Positions 40,777-47,948 of a stretch of DNA of 62,133 bases are shown here, piece after piece (the stretch's first letter is position 1; every line of letters begins with the position of its first letter). Location: NCBI GenBank assembly GCA_016190665.1, contig JACPQD010000092.1:1-62133 (forward strand), written 5' to 3'. A model generated the notes under the pieces. It was not told where the DNA came from and searched no databases. It worked only from the letters and a program-made list of their open reading frames with translations. The DNA comes from Chloroflexota bacterium (GTDB taxonomy: Bacteria > Chloroflexota > Dehalococcoidia > JACPQD01). The translations under genes were made by a program, and so were the position numbers.

Positions 40777-41685
40777 ATGGAACAGCGTATCGAAGGCTTC
40801 TTGGACTTCCTTAGGGTTGAGAAACGAGTATCGGGCAACACCGTCGCTGCCTATCGGAACGACCTGAGCCAGTTCATCGCTTTTGTCACCGAAGAAGCCG
40901 CCAGGCGGGGCCTGGGCGCCGAGTGGTCGAGCGTGGATCGCTCCATGATCACGGAATATATCCTTGATCTGAAGGAGAGGAAGTACGCTCCGGCCACGGT
41001 AGCGCGCAAGGTGGCCGCCGTGAAATCGCTCTTCGGTTTCCTGGTGGGAGACGGAGCCGTGGAGCAGGACCCGCTGGAGGGTATGGCCTCCCCGCGCGTG
41101 AAGCAGGGCCTGCCCAAACCTCTCTCTGTCGCCGAGGTTGACGCGCTGTTGGAGCAGACGGCTCGCTCCTCTATGCCTGAGGCTAAGCGCGACAGGGCTA
41201 TGCTGGAGCTTCTCTACGCCAGCGGCATGCGCGTGAGCGAGATGGTCTCACTGAACGTGGCTGACGTTAACTTGCAGGCGGGGTACGTTCGCTGTCTCGG
41301 AAAAGGCTCCAAGGAGCGTGTGATCCCACTGCATCAACAAGCTGTCGACGCTGTCCGAGCCTATCTGAAGGAGGCTCGCTCCCGGTTTCCGCTTGCCCGA
41401 GATGAGCAGGCCCTTTTCCTGAACCAGCGCGGCAAGCGCCTCACCAGGCAGGGCTTCTGGCTTATCCTCAGGGGCTATGCCAGGGCTGCCGACATCCAGT
41501 CCGAGGTTACGCCCCACACGCTGCGCCATAGCTTCGCTACTCATATGCTGCACCGTGGTATGCCCCTGCGCAACGTCCAGGAGTTGCTCGGCCACGCCAG
41601 CATTTCGACGACCCAGGTGTACACCCAGGTCCCTGGCGACTATGTTCGCCGCGAATACGACAAGGCTCACCCCAGAGCGAAGTAG
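40777..41685 (+). CDS. Xer-type tyrosine recombinase
   Basis: 302 aa, XerC/XerD-like recombinase that probably resolves chromosome dimers. N-terminal SAM-like domain (FLDFLRVEKRVSGNTVAAYR), catalytic domain with Arg in YASGMRVSEMVSL, Lys in GKGSKERVIPL, HTLRHSFATHML, LLGHASISTTQVYTQV and the tyrosine nucleophile in this last segment. ATG at 40777 has GGGAG upstream and starts the conserved domain; TAGAAT at 40740-40745 is a candidate -10. No flanking attachment sites or mobile genes were seen, so a housekeeping role is likelier than an integrase. Confidence 0.9.
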   Translation: MEQRIEGFLDFLRVEKRVSGNTVAAYRNDLSQFIAFVTEEAARRGLGAEWSSVDRSMITEYILDLKERKYAPATVARKVAAVKSLFGFLVGDGAVEQDPLEGMASPRVKQGLPKPLSVAEVDALLEQTARSSMPEAKRDRAMLELLYASGMRVSEMVSLNVADVNLQAGYVRCLGKGSKERVIPLHQQAVDAVRAYLKEARSRFPLARDEQALFLNQRGKRLTRQGFWLILRGYARAADIQSEVTPHTLRHSFATHMLHRGMPLRNVQELLGHASISTTQVYTQVPGDYVRREYDKAHPRAK

Positions 41686-41703
41686 CGGTCAGCGCCGACT
41701 TCG

Positions 41704-41720
41704 TCCCGACTCTGTCGGGA
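41704..41720 (+). terminator. Hairpin downstream of the Xer gene
   Basis: TCCCGAC-TCT-GTCGGGA forms a 7-bp stem with 3-nt loop 19 nt after the recombinase stop. It is embedded in CAGCGGTCAGC-type repeat words and is not followed by a T-run, so termination is only possible. Confidence 0.4.
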
Positions 41721-41878
41721 TGGAATCGGGACTTTCAGCTATCAGCGGTCAGCTTGGCGCGCGCAGGCTCGTTTGAAGAGCGGCAGAGCCGAAGCTTGGA
41801 GCGACGCGAAGAGGAGCCGCCGCACTCCACATCACAGTTCACTCTCTTTGCTACGGAAATGGGTTTGTTCATAGGTAA

Positions 41879-43900
41879 ATGAGATTCGCACAAGATATGC
41901 ATAATTCTATCATTCATCATTTAAGGCTACCAGCCGGATTGCTCCTAACGGGCTTGCTGGTGGCCTTCATTCTTGGCGCGGCGCCTCCGGCCTCGTGCTC
42001 ACCTCCGCCCGCCACGCCCACGCCTACGCCTACGCCCACCCCCACTGCCGCGCCCCAACCGACGCCTGGGCCTGGCACGCCCACGGCCACTCCTGTCCCC
42101 ACACCCACGGTGACCCCGGCTCCGTCGCCGACACGGGTAGCTGGCATCCCCGAGCCGCCTCCCATCGACTTAATATCTCTGGCGCAACGGCTGCGTCTGA
42201 AATCAACGGCGCCCATCCCGAGAGTTGTCAACTCAACTCCGCCCGCATATGCGGTGGGACAGCGACAAGTCTTCTGGCTGCTGAATTCGGAGACCAGCCG
42301 GTATTTCTCGGCCACCGCCGTCCTTCGCAAGGTTACCGATCATGGCCTCTTCTATCTTCAAGAAGGCGTGGAAGCCACGGAAGAGGCCATAGACCGGTCG
42401 GCCACGGAGTTCGAGGAGCGAATCTATCCTGCGATAACTCGCTATTTCGGCCCGCCGAGGAGCCCTGGCGTCGATAACGATTCTCGTGTCGCCATCATCG
42501 GCGCGAACACCCCGGGTGTCCTGGGCTACTTCAGCGAGCTGGATTTCTACCCGAAGATGGTGCACCCCTACAGCAACGAGCGAAATGCGATCTACATAAA
42601 TGCGTCCCTGGCCAGGATAGGCGCGAGGCTCTTTAATGCCACCGTTGCCCATGAGCTTCAGCACCTTATTCACTTCGGCGCCGACCCCGCCCAGCAGGCG
42701 TGGATCTCTGAAGGCTTGTCGGAGGTAGCCATCGACTTGGCCGGCTATGAGGCCGGGAGCCCCCGCAACTTCTTGAGTTCGCCGGACATCCAGCTCAATC
42801 ACCTCGGGGAGAGGCTGGACTACGGGGCGACCTACCTTTTCATGAAGTACATCGTCGAGCACTTCGGTGGGCCGGACGCGATAAGGGACCTGGTGTCCGG
42901 GTCCGGCCGCGGAATCAAACGCATTGAAGACTTCCTTGTCAAGCGTGGCTCCGGCAAGGAATTCATGGGCCTCTTCAAGGACTGGATTGTAGCCAACTTC
43001 GTGAATACCGGGGACGGAGGCCTCTATAGCTATTCCAGTGCGAGGATCAAGATTACCGGAGCAGAGCCCGTGGCGGACTTCTCTCCGAAGCAGTCCCAGG
43101 TGCATCAGTTTGCCGCCAAGTACTTCGATCTCAGGCCGGCGGCAACGGACTTTTCCATCAACTTCACAGGAGCCGCCAAGGTGAAAGTCATCCCCAACGA
43201 GCCTCGCAGCGGCGTTAGACAATGGTGGAGCAACCGGGGCGATTCCATCGATACCACGCTGACTCGAGAGTTCGACCTTTCGGGGCTTAGCAAGGCCACG
43301 CTCAATTTCTGGCTCTGGTATGACATGGAGAAGGGCTACGATTACGCCTACGTGGAGGCGTCCACCGACAACGGGTTGACCTGGGACGTCCTGGCCGGTC
43401 GGCATACCAGCGAAGAAAACCCCGTGGGCAACTCCTACGGTCCGGCCTACACCGGGAACAGCGGCGGCGGCAAGGAGCCTATCTGGGTCTACGAGACTAT
43501 GGATCTTACGCCCTACGTCGGCAAGAGAGTCCTTGTGCGTTTTGAGTATGTGACCGACGGGGAGATAACTCATGAGGGGCTGGCGATTGATGACCTCTCA
43601 GTTCTCGAAGTTGGTTTCTCCGATAGCGCCGAGTCCGATGCTGGCTGGGTGGCAAGGGGTTTTGTGAGGACGGACAACGAGCTTGACCAGCGCTACATCG
43701 TGCGTCTCATCGAAATGGGCCCTCCCGATGCTGGCGGGATCACCGTCCGCGACATGGCGCTGGACCAGCGCCAAAGCGGCAGCCTGGAGGTGAAGGGGTT
43801 GGGTACGACGGTATCCCGCGCCGTGCTGGTGGTGGCCGGCGCGACGGACGGCAGCCTCCAGAGCGCGCCCTTCGGCATTTCACTGCAGAGGGCGCCCTGA
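41879..43900 (+). CDS. Secreted HExxH metalloprotease, immune inhibitor A-like
   Basis: 673 aa. A signal sequence (LLLTGLLVAFILGAAPPASC) and a Thr/Pro linker of about 50 residues precede a metalloprotease domain with HELQH at residues 258-262 and a third ligand candidate Glu278 in WISEGLSE. The following region (FDLSGLSKATLNFWLWYDME, YVEASTDNGLTWDVLAG, LTPYVGKRVLVRFEYVTDGE, GLAIDDLSV) is the immune-inhibitor-A/MAM-like beta domain seen in family M6 relatives. Probably exported and perhaps lipid-anchored (ASC). Substrate unknown. Confidence 0.83.
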   Translation: MRFAQDMHNSIIHHLRLPAGLLLTGLLVAFILGAAPPASCSPPPATPTPTPTPTPTAAPQPTPGPGTPTATPVPTPTVTPAPSPTRVAGIPEPPPIDLISLAQRLRLKSTAPIPRVVNSTPPAYAVGQRQVFWLLNSETSRYFSATAVLRKVTDHGLFYLQEGVEATEEAIDRSATEFEERIYPAITRYFGPPRSPGVDNDSRVAIIGANTPGVLGYFSELDFYPKMVHPYSNERNAIYINASLARIGARLFNATVAHELQHLIHFGADPAQQAWISEGLSEVAIDLAGYEAGSPRNFLSSPDIQLNHLGERLDYGATYLFMKYIVEHFGGPDAIRDLVSGSGRGIKRIEDFLVKRGSGKEFMGLFKDWIVANFVNTGDGGLYSYSSARIKITGAEPVADFSPKQSQVHQFAAKYFDLRPAATDFSINFTGAAKVKVIPNEPRSGVRQWWSNRGDSIDTTLTREFDLSGLSKATLNFWLWYDMEKGYDYAYVEASTDNGLTWDVLAGRHTSEENPVGNSYGPAYTGNSGGGKEPIWVYETMDLTPYVGKRVLVRFEYVTDGEITHEGLAIDDLSVLEVGFSDSAESDAGWVARGFVRTDNELDQRYIVRLIEMGPPDAGGITVRDMALDQRQSGSLEVKGLGTTVSRAVLVVAGATDGSLQSAPFGISLQRAP

Positions 43901-43923
43901 CGCCCGACCCCACCCATCCCAAA

Positions 43924-43968
43924 CGGTCGGACGAGTCTGACCTGGCGGACGCGTCGGACCGGCCCGCC
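43924..43968. repeat. Dispersed GTCGGAC-word repeat (F), copy 2
   Basis: GGTCGGACGAGTCTGACCTG and GCGGACGCGTCGGACCGG follow the protease stop. Related strings lie at 3781-3824 and 49489-49543. The words are mutually complementary (GTCGGAC / GTCCGAC), so the RNA could fold. Confidence 0.6.
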
Positions 43969-44029
43969 GAGCCCCTCGGCAGAGACGCGCCCCTTCCCCA
44001 AACGGAAGGGGGCGCCAACAGGAGGACCT

Positions 44030-44443
44030 TCACCGTATGTACGGCTCGAACCTGCGGATTCCTTCGATTCGGTCAAAGTGGAGATCGTATGAGGCAACAT
44101 CGGTGATTTTGAGCTTCTCCATCAGGGCAGCGTTGTAAGCGTCCCCAAAGGAGACATTCTTGTCCACGTACAACTCGAAGGCCCGGAGGAAGAGCCTCTT
44201 CTGAGGAAGCATCAGACCAGGGAAGAGGATGATAGGCAGCAGGAGTTCCCGTATCTCGTCGTTCGGTAGCCGGTAGGTCCGCTCGAGGACGAAAACGACC
44301 TCTGCAATTACGATGTTTGAAGTTAGGGCTTTGTTCTCTCCTCGTTCCAGACGAGCAAGAAGCTCCTTAGAGGCCGTTGCCTTCTCCTCGTCATCTCGCA
44401 GCAGGTGCCGAAGAATCACATTCGCATCTAAGAAGAAAATCAT
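44030..44443 (-). CDS. PIN-domain toxin (VapC-like)
   Basis: 137-aa PIN ribonuclease: FFLDANVILRHLL with the first Asp, SNIVIAEVVFVLER with the Glu, and VSFGDAYNAALMEKL with the third Asp; ends with the usual SYDLHFDRIEGIRRFEP. It overlaps the AbrB-type antitoxin gene by 4 nt. Confidence 0.88.
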   Translation of the reverse strand: MIFFLDANVILRHLLRDDEEKATASKELLARLERGENKALTSNIVIAEVVFVLERTYRLPNDEIRELLLPIILFPGLMLPQKRLFLRAFELYVDKNVSFGDAYNAALMEKLKITDVASYDLHFDRIEGIRRFEPYIR

Positions 44444-44706
44444 CTATCCTTAAGGGGCCTCAGGGCGTCTTCGGCCATCGCCTCTTCGGCGAATCGCTCG
44501 AGCTCTTCGAAATCCTCCGGCCTCTTCCGCGGTCGAACCGCTCCGAAACTTCTGTCCAGAGCGCTCTTGACGCGTTTCACTTTGACCTCGCCCTTTTCGA
44601 GAACGAAGGCGACTTTGTCCCCCGGCGCAAGACCAAGGGAATGTCTTATCGCCACAGGGATGGTGACTTGTCCCTTCTTGGTGAGGGTGGTCAAAGGCTC
44701 ATTCAT
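44440..44706 (-). CDS. AbrB/SpoVT-type antitoxin (VapB-like)
   Basis: 88 aa. N-terminal swapped-hairpin AbrB DNA-binding domain (TLTKKGQVTIPVAIRHSLGL, APGDKVAFVLEKGEV) and an acidic C-terminal tail that would block the PIN toxin. ATG at 44706 has GAGGAAGG upstream; the frame runs to 44757 but would cross the operator region. Direct repeats at 44740-44771 are its likely binding site. Confidence 0.87.
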   Translation of the reverse strand: MNEPLTTLTKKGQVTIPVAIRHSLGLAPGDKVAFVLEKGEVKVKRVKSALDRSFGAVRPRKRPEDFEELERFAEEAMAEDALRPLKDR

Positions 44707-44739
44707 GGTCCCTTCCTCGCGCTGCGGTCTTATGACTTC

Positions 44740-44771
44740 CATAGGTAATACATTCATAACATAGGTATTAC
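44740..44771 (-). promoter_or_regulatory. Operator-like direct/inverted repeat upstream of the AbrB-PIN operon
   Basis: CATAGGTAATAC (44740-44751) and CATAGGTATTAC (44760-44771) are direct repeats with one mismatch, 20 bp apart, i.e. on the same face of the helix. The cores GTAATAC and GTATTAC are also perfect inverted repeats. Location just upstream of an autoregulated antitoxin gene suggests an operator. Confidence 0.6.
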
Positions 44772-45046
44772 GCTATGTCAAGGGTATGACTGAGTGGTCT
44801 TCACACCAATTTTGCGGAAGTCTTCCGGGGATTCTCACGCGAAGGCGCGAAGACGCGAAGGAGAAGCGAGGGAAGAGAAGTGAGGAGCGAGAGATGTGGA
44901 ACCCTCACGCGGAGCCGCGAGGGGAGCGGGAAACGGGGCGAAGGGGACGGAGTTCGCAGGAAGAGCTTTCACGCGTTGAGAAAGAAGAAGTACAGAAGAC
45001 GGGTGAAGAAGGGGGCTGGACTCGGTGAGGTTTGGAGCAGGCTCAG
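44772..45046. other. Intergenic region with CGCGAAGGCGCGAAG repeat
   Basis: About 275 bases without a supported gene. TCTCACGCGAAGGCGCGAAG at 44834-44853 belongs to a family also present at 28413-28443 (opposite strand) and 46474-46510. The preceding CTTCACACCAATTTT is shared with 46460, so the unit is composite. Purine-rich sequence follows. Confidence 0.5.
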
Positions 45047-45400
45047 TTACGGCCTTTCCCTAACGCGCACTGCCTTCTCAGTTACGACGACAAAGCGATC
45101 CAGGCGATCAGCACAACGGTCCAGCGCCGCAGCGACCCGAGCGATCTTCGTTTCCAACTCCATAGGAGGTAATCGGAGGTAAAGGACGCCGGCGTGGGCA
45201 AGGCGCCGGCGAAAGATGAGCTCACCGAAATCGCGGTCCTCGGTCACGAGAATCAGCTGCTCCCGGTGGGCGATGGCGAGGACCTGCTCGTCGGGCAAGG
45301 ACGGCGGATAGTCAACAGCCACGACTGTTACATCGTGGCCGCGTTCCCTCAGATAGAGCGCCAGGCGACGGTCGGTGTTCTGATCAAACAAGAACCTCAT
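45047..45400 (-). CDS. DUF5615 PIN-like toxin
   Basis: 117 aa. MRFLFDQNTDRRLALYLRER, GHDVTVV, LILVTEDRDFGELIF and VLYLRLP are the hallmarks of the DUF5615 PIN-like family, putative RNases. It overlaps the DUF433 gene by 4 nt, the standard pair. Confidence 0.87.
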   Translation of the reverse strand: MRFLFDQNTDRRLALYLRERGHDVTVVAVDYPPSLPDEQVLAIAHREQLILVTEDRDFGELIFRRRLAHAGVLYLRLPPMELETKIARVAAALDRCADRLDRFVVVTEKAVRVRERP

Positions 45401-45660
45401 GCGGCAACGGGGTGACCTGAAGTGCGGCGAGGAGGACGACCTCGCTTCTCAGCGATTGCTGCCTGCGCGTAGGCGAGGCAAGCCTTCACGTCGTCAACCG
45501 TCAACTCGGGGTAGATGGCGAAGAGTTCGTTCAGGTCGGGCTTATATGCCAACTGGTCAAGCACCTTCTCCACGGGGATTCGGGTACCCTTCACCACGGG
45601 CTTGCCGACCATGACGTTCGGGTCCTGGGTGATTCGCTGCCGGTACTGCAATTTGGCCAT
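45397..45660 (-). CDS. DUF433 family antitoxin
   Basis: 87 aa. RITQDPNVMVGKPVVKGTRI with PVEKVLDQLAYKPDLNELFA and LTVDDVKACLAYA is the DUF433 helix-turn-helix pattern. ATG at 45660 is preferred (AAGGAG 11 nt upstream) over a GTG 12 nt further up, which abuts the ribosome site. Partner of the DUF5615 toxin. Confidence 0.87.
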   Translation of the reverse strand: MAKLQYRQRITQDPNVMVGKPVVKGTRIPVEKVLDQLAYKPDLNELFAIYPELTVDDVKACLAYAQAAIAEKRGRPPRRTSGHPVAA

Positions 45661-45854
45661 CGCTGGTCTCACTCCTTGTCGCCATTATAGCATGAGGGCG
45701 AGAGAAACCCAATCGCGCCGAACAGCTTGCTTCACCACGCAGACCGACTCGATCCCGAAGGCTGAGCCGGCCTCGAAGGGAGGAGAGAACCTTCCCGCAC
45801 GAGCAGGCAGGGGCGCCCGCGTCCGACAAAGGCGGCGAAAGCCGCTATCGCGCG

Positions 45855-46139
45855 CTAGGCGTCGAGCCCTTCCCTGGCCTGGTTCCAGGGAATTGCCTTT
45901 CCTTCCTTGACCTCCCGGATGCTGCGGCGCAGCGCCGCCACAGCCTCGTCATCGCTGAGTATCTCCAGGCTTTCCAGGATGGCCTCGTAGTCCTCCCAGG
46001 TCATGATAGCCAGGACGGGTTTCCCCCTTCGGGTAACGGCCACCGTAGCCGGGTGAGCCCCCAGCTTCTCCGGCAGCTTCGTCAGCTCCCGCCTGGCATC
46101 CACCGTCGTTATTTGTGTAGTCTCTCTCATTGTGGTCAC
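45855..46139 (-). CDS. Phd/YefM-family antitoxin
   Basis: 94 aa. ITTVDARRELTKLPEKL and VAVTRRGKPVLAIMTWEDYE AILESLEIL form the Phd/YefM fold; the C-terminal DDEAVAALRRSIREVKEG would bind the toxin. GTG at 46139 has AGGAGG 6 nt upstream. It lies downstream of its presumed toxin, the reverse of the usual order. Confidence 0.85.
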   Translation of the reverse strand: MTTMRETTQITTVDARRELTKLPEKLGAHPATVAVTRRGKPVLAIMTWEDYEAILESLEILSDDEAVAALRRSIREVKEGKAIPWNQAREGLDA

Positions 46140-46149
46140 ACGTATCCTC

Positions 46150-46422
46150 CTATATCAGCCCCCGCCGGACAAGTCGCTGGGCCAGGGAATAGATGTCGTG
46201 GCGGCTGCCTTCTTTGCGCGCGCCCACCAGATACACGAATACCCGTTCTTCCGCCTCGTCCACGTCGTATATTATCCGATACCGTTGTCCAGCGGCCCGT
46301 ATGCTCATCAACCCCGCAAGCCAGCCTCGAAGCGGCTTCTCAAGGCTGCCAGGTTCTTCTGCCAGCGAGTCGACGCGCCGCACAATAGCGGCGCGAGTAT
46401 GGCGATCGGCAATGGCTTCCAA
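46150..46422 (-). CDS. RelE/ParE-like toxin, N-terminus possibly lost
   Basis: 90 aa from TTG at 46422. The RelE core is clear: RAAIVRRVDSLAEEPGSLEK, PLRGWLAGLMSIRAAGQRYR, IIYDVDEAEERVFVYLVGAR and a short helical tail. The first beta strand normal to the family is missing; the frame upstream (PTAFQALEAIADRH) is family-like for a few residues and then meets a stop at about 46455, where a dispersed repeat begins. The toxin may therefore be truncated by repeat insertion. Stop lies 10 nt before the Phd antitoxin. Confidence 0.65.
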   Translation of the reverse strand: MEAIADRHTRAAIVRRVDSLAEEPGSLEKPLRGWLAGLMSIRAAGQRYRIIYDVDEAEERVFVYLVGARKEGSRHDIYSLAQRLVRRGLI

Positions 46423-46473
46423 AGCCTGAAAAGCCGTCGGGCAGTTTTCGGGTCAACTTCACACCGATTTTAT

Positions 46474-46510
46474 GCTTTTCTTCGCGGTGTCATGGCGTCC
46501 TTGCGCCGAA
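46474..46510. repeat. CTTCGCG...CCTTGCGCC dispersed repeat (G), copy 3
   Basis: TTTTCTTCGCGGTGTCATGG and CGTCCTTGCGCCGAAC resemble the units at 28413-28443 and 44832-44868, and share the preceding CTTCACACC(G/A)ATTTT with the latter. Confidence 0.5.
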
Positions 46511-46656
46511 CGCCGCTACAATGAGCCATGTGCGGTGCCGCCTTCGTGCCTGCTGTGAGACGGGACCTAGCTTCGTCTCAGTCGCCTCCCAGGTAGCTGT
46601 GGACGCCCCTTCTCACCGAATGCTAGAATGTAGAATGCGACGTCGGGAGGGTGGGT

Positions 46657-47754
46657 TTGTCTGCAGAGGCGCGTTTTAGACCCAGGGTGGCCTTCGTCAA
46701 GGGCGACGACCGCTACGCCGACATAACGAAAGCCCTGGATCTCCTGGGAGATCATGAGCGCATCACGGCTGCCCGGAAGATAGTCGTCAAGCCCAATTTG
46801 ACGCGGGGCTCGTGTCCGCTTTCCGCGACCCATGTGGATGCGGTGAGGGCCGTCCTGGACTATATCCAGGAATTCAGCTCCTCTCCCGTGACTATCGCCG
46901 AGGGTGCTGGGACGGGCTCGCCAGCGTCCTTTAGCGCCTTTCGCAGTCTGGGCTACTTCTCGCTCCGCTCGAAGTATGATGTGCGCCTTGTCGATTTGAA
47001 CGCCGACCGCTGGGTGGAGACCGAGATCCTCGACGCCGAGCTCAAGCCGACGAAGGTCAGGGTGGCGAAGACCATCGTTGAGTCAGATTACCGTATTTCG
47101 GTGACGCCCCCCAAGACCCACGACTGCGTGATCGTCACGGCGTCGCTGAAGAACCTGGTGATGGGCAGCCTGGTGCGTCGCGAGAACGCCGCGGTCCGTG
47201 AGACCCTGCGCTGGGGCATTTACCTGGCGGGGATCGCACGGCGCAAAGTGCGCGCCCTGAGAAGCAGCACAACGGGTGGTTCTGGGCTCGCCCAGGAGCC
47301 CCCGCCATCGCGCTTGCGGGAGCAGATACTATCGTTCGTGGCAAAGGCGTCGGGGAACGACAAGCTGAGGGTGCATCAGGGTTTCCCGGTGATGAACCTC
47401 AACTTGTACCGGCTCGCCCGATTCGTCTCGCCTCACCTGGCTGTCGTCGACGGCTTCGAGGCGATGGAGGGCGCCGGCCCGACGGAAGGGACGGCCGTGC
47501 CCCTGGGGGTGGCCATCGCCAGCGCGGACTCTGTGGCCGCCGACTGCCTGGCGGCCCTGACAATGGGCTTCGAGCGGGAACAGATCGGCTATCTGAGCTA
47601 CTGCCACCGTATGGGCCTTGGGATGGGCGATGTCGCCGCCATGGACATTATCGGCGACGACTGGCGAGGGTGCGTCCGCCGGTGCGAGCCGCATCCACAG
47701 TACCAGGCGCAGCTCAACTGGCGGATTCCGGACGTGGGAAGATACCTTTGCTAA
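46657..47754 (+). CDS. DUF362 family protein
   Basis: 365 aa. KIVVKPNLTRGSCPLSATHV, VTIAEGAGTGSPASFSAFRS, ISVTPPKTHDCVIVTASLKN and VVDGFEAMEGAGPTEGTAVP are characteristic of DUF362 proteins, some of which accompany iron-sulfur or redox systems. No ferredoxin domain is fused. TTG at 46657 is chosen because GGGAGG (46645-46650) lies 6 nt before it; GTG at 46651 would have no spacing. Function unknown. Confidence 0.82.
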   Translation: MSAEARFRPRVAFVKGDDRYADITKALDLLGDHERITAARKIVVKPNLTRGSCPLSATHVDAVRAVLDYIQEFSSSPVTIAEGAGTGSPASFSAFRSLGYFSLRSKYDVRLVDLNADRWVETEILDAELKPTKVRVAKTIVESDYRISVTPPKTHDCVIVTASLKNLVMGSLVRRENAAVRETLRWGIYLAGIARRKVRALRSSTTGGSGLAQEPPPSRLREQILSFVAKASGNDKLRVHQGFPVMNLNLYRLARFVSPHLAVVDGFEAMEGAGPTEGTAVPLGVAIASADSVAADCLAALTMGFEREQIGYLSYCHRMGLGMGDVAAMDIIGDDWRGCVRRCEPHPQYQAQLNWRIPDVGRYLC

Positions 47755-47917
47755 CATGGATAAACAGGATAGACAGGATGAGGGGATTCTTGATTGAGGA
47801 TTCGTTACTCACATGGATGAACAGGATAGATAGGATGAGGAGATTTCTGATTCTTGATTCTTGGGTGGGGCGGCATTCATCATTCACCCAATCCTGTTCA
47901 TCCTGTGCATCCATGTT
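47755..47917. repeat. ACATGGAT(A/G)AACAGGATAGA repeats between DUF362 and gltX
   Basis: ACATGGATAAACAGGATAGACAGGATGAGG-like unit at 47755-47783 recurs as a variant at 47811-47841, and an inverted version, AATCCTGTTCATCCTGTGCA then TCCATG, closes the block at 47890-47915. GATTCTTGATT words lie between. The same words occur at 34143-34277. Confidence 0.75.
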
Positions 47918-47948
47918 AATGAATTCTTCCTGGAAGCGAGGAATCATC

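Noticed and set aside
40777..41685. Integrase of a mobile element
   Set aside because: The protein is a compact Xer-type enzyme next to core replication genes, with no attachment-site repeats or cargo genes seen.
47670..47948. Upstream extension of GltX
   Set aside because: It passes through the end of the DUF362 gene and repeat DNA; class I homology starts at the GTG 47949.
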